DNA of 64,000 bases, from positions 4,278,001 to 4,342,000 of the forward strand of contig CP134492.1 of the NCBI GenBank assembly GCA_031761875.1. The letters run 5' to 3'. Origin of the DNA: Bacillaceae bacterium IKA-2. Lineage in GTDB: Bacteria > Bacillota > Bacilli > Bacillales > Anaerobacillaceae. Positions 63,049-64,000 of this stretch are shown here, one piece after another. Made by a program: the position numbers and the translations under genes. Position 1 is the first letter of the stretch, and the number at the start of each line of letters is the position of its first letter. The notes beneath the pieces were generated by a model. That model searched no databases. It was given only the letters and a program-made list of their open reading frames with translations, and was not told where the DNA came from.

Positions 63049-63960
63049 TCATCTACCTAAATACTTATTCATTTGTTTTTCTGGAACAAGCATTTGAAAA
63101 TGGTGCCGTAAATTGACAAATTCTCCAGGCAGCATGCCTCCATATTCGCCATCTAAATTTAAATGGACTACTTCTTCCACGTTCACTTTAATTCGGTTTG
63201 CTTGAACGTATAAAACAGCAGGATCATGAAGATGCTCACCACGAAGTGCGTTACTGACGACGCGAACTAAGTCAGCTAAATTTGTTTTCTTTAAGATAAT
63301 TAAATCAAACATACCGTCATTTACTAGTGCATCTGGTGCTAGCTTTTCAAATCCCCCGACTGAATTTGTATTGGAAACGAGAAACAGCATAATCTCTCCT
63401 TCAAAAAGCTTACCGTCATATTCGATCCGTACTTTTACCGGATGAATTTTCGGGAGCCTTTCGATCCCTTTTGCATAATAAGCAAGCTGACCAATCATTG
63501 TTTTTAGTTTGCTAGGTACTTCATAGGTAAGTTCTGTGAATGTGCCCCCACCAGCTATATTAATAAAATATTGCTCACCAACTTTACCAATATCAATCGG
63601 CATTTCGAAACCGTCACAAAGGACGTCGCAAGCAGCCTCAATTGATTTTGGTACTTCAATCGCTCGAGAAAAATCATTTGTTGTACCTGCGGGAATAAGC
63701 CCTAGCTTAGGACGATATGTCTGTTCAGCTAAACCATTAATTACTTCGTTTAAGGTTCCGTCGCCACCAGCTGCAATAACCAAATCAAATTTAGCTTCAG
63801 CTGCTTTTCTTGCCGCTCTCGTTGCACAACCTTGTCCCTTTGTAGCGTGAGCTGAAGCTTCATAACCTGCCGCTTCAAGCCGTTCTAATATATATGGTAA
63901 TTGTCGTTTTACTTGCTCACGACCTGCTGACGGATTATAAATTAAACGTGCCCGTTTCAT
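63049..63960 (-). CDS. dgkB: Diacylglycerol kinase DgkB
   Basis: This 303-aa protein has the DAGK catalytic domain: ARLIYNPSAGREQVKRQLPY at the N-terminus, glycine-rich VIAAGGDGTLNEVINGL, IPAGTTNDFSRAI, and NTNSVGGFEKLAPDALVNDG. It recycles diacylglycerol from lipoteichoic acid synthesis to phosphatidic acid. AAAGGAGCG precedes the ATG. Its proximity to rlmCD matches the gene order in Bacillus. Confidence 0.94.
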   Translation of the reverse strand: MKRARLIYNPSAGREQVKRQLPYILERLEAAGYEASAHATKGQGCATRAARKAAEAKFDLVIAAGGDGTLNEVINGLAEQTYRPKLGLIPAGTTNDFSRAIEVPKSIEAACDVLCDGFEMPIDIGKVGEQYFINIAGGGTFTELTYEVPSKLKTMIGQLAYYAKGIERLPKIHPVKVRIEYDGKLFEGEIMLFLVSNTNSVGGFEKLAPDALVNDGMFDLIILKKTNLADLVRVVSNALRGEHLHDPAVLYVQANRIKVNVEEVVHLNLDGEYGGMLPGEFVNLRHHFQMLVPEKQMNKYLGR

Positions 63961-64000
63961 AAAGACGCTCCTTTTGATTTTACGAATATATATAGTCGCA

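Overview
The window is low-GC Bacillota DNA, most likely from a Bacillaceae (spore-former type) chromosome. Pointers are the rlmCD-dgkB neighbourhood at the right end, an ECF sigma/anti-sigma pair, a DUF3221 lipoprotein, a TVP38 membrane protein, a Spo0E-like fragment, and strong AGGAGG ribosome sites throughout. No rRNA, tRNA or CRISPR array was seen.

Layout. (1) 1-8.4 kb: chromosome or older island: the end of an unknown gene, a TVP38/TMEM64 membrane protein, katG with a PerR-like box, a graveyard of coding fragments (rlmCD, dus, dgkB-like) and an 1150-aa GH94-like protein. A 289-bp inverted-repeat element follows. (2) 8.4-12.7 kb: small accessory membrane and regulator genes (DUF3267 peptidase, XRE regulators paired with membrane proteins, PadR with DUF2812). 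(3) 12.8-49.4 kb: a complete siphovirus-type prophage with every gene on the minus strand. Read in the direction of transcription (right to left) it has: early regulators, a replication module (DUF2800, DUF2815, family A DNA polymerase, VirE-type primase-helicase, VRR-NUC, SNF2 helicase), a RinA-like activator, HNH, terS, a ParB-methylase fusion, terL, portal, ClpP-type protease, HK97 capsid, connectors, tail tube, tail chaperones with a programmed -1 frameshift, tape measure, Dit, a tail-associated protein, a GH18-domain tail protein, holin, amidase, and two tandem large serine recombinases. (4) 49.5-59 kb: a lysogeny module (ImmA-type peptidase and XRE repressor), a complete type I restriction-modification operon with its own XRE controller, and two unknown genes. 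(5) 59.2-64 kb: chromosome again (rlmCD, anti-sigma, ECF sigma, lipoprotein, dgkB).

The element appears to sit in the 3' end of rlmCD. The intact gene ends at 59243, and detached rlmCD-like C-terminal tails followed by a similar hairpin lie at 8411-8449 and again at 1257-1295. All three share GTGGAG, which suggests serial integration at one site. The element would then be about 50.8 kb (roughly 8.44-59.28 kb).

Best leads: the A-AAA-AAC frameshift site in the tail chaperone; the rlmCD tail series and fragment graveyard; an endonuclease/exonuclease/phosphatase-family cargo gene between terL and portal with its own promoter and terminator; a GH18 catalytic domain split by a large insertion in a tail protein; a nonsense-disrupted DUF4406-like gene in the early operon; and a palindromic operator over the start of the type I RM operon.
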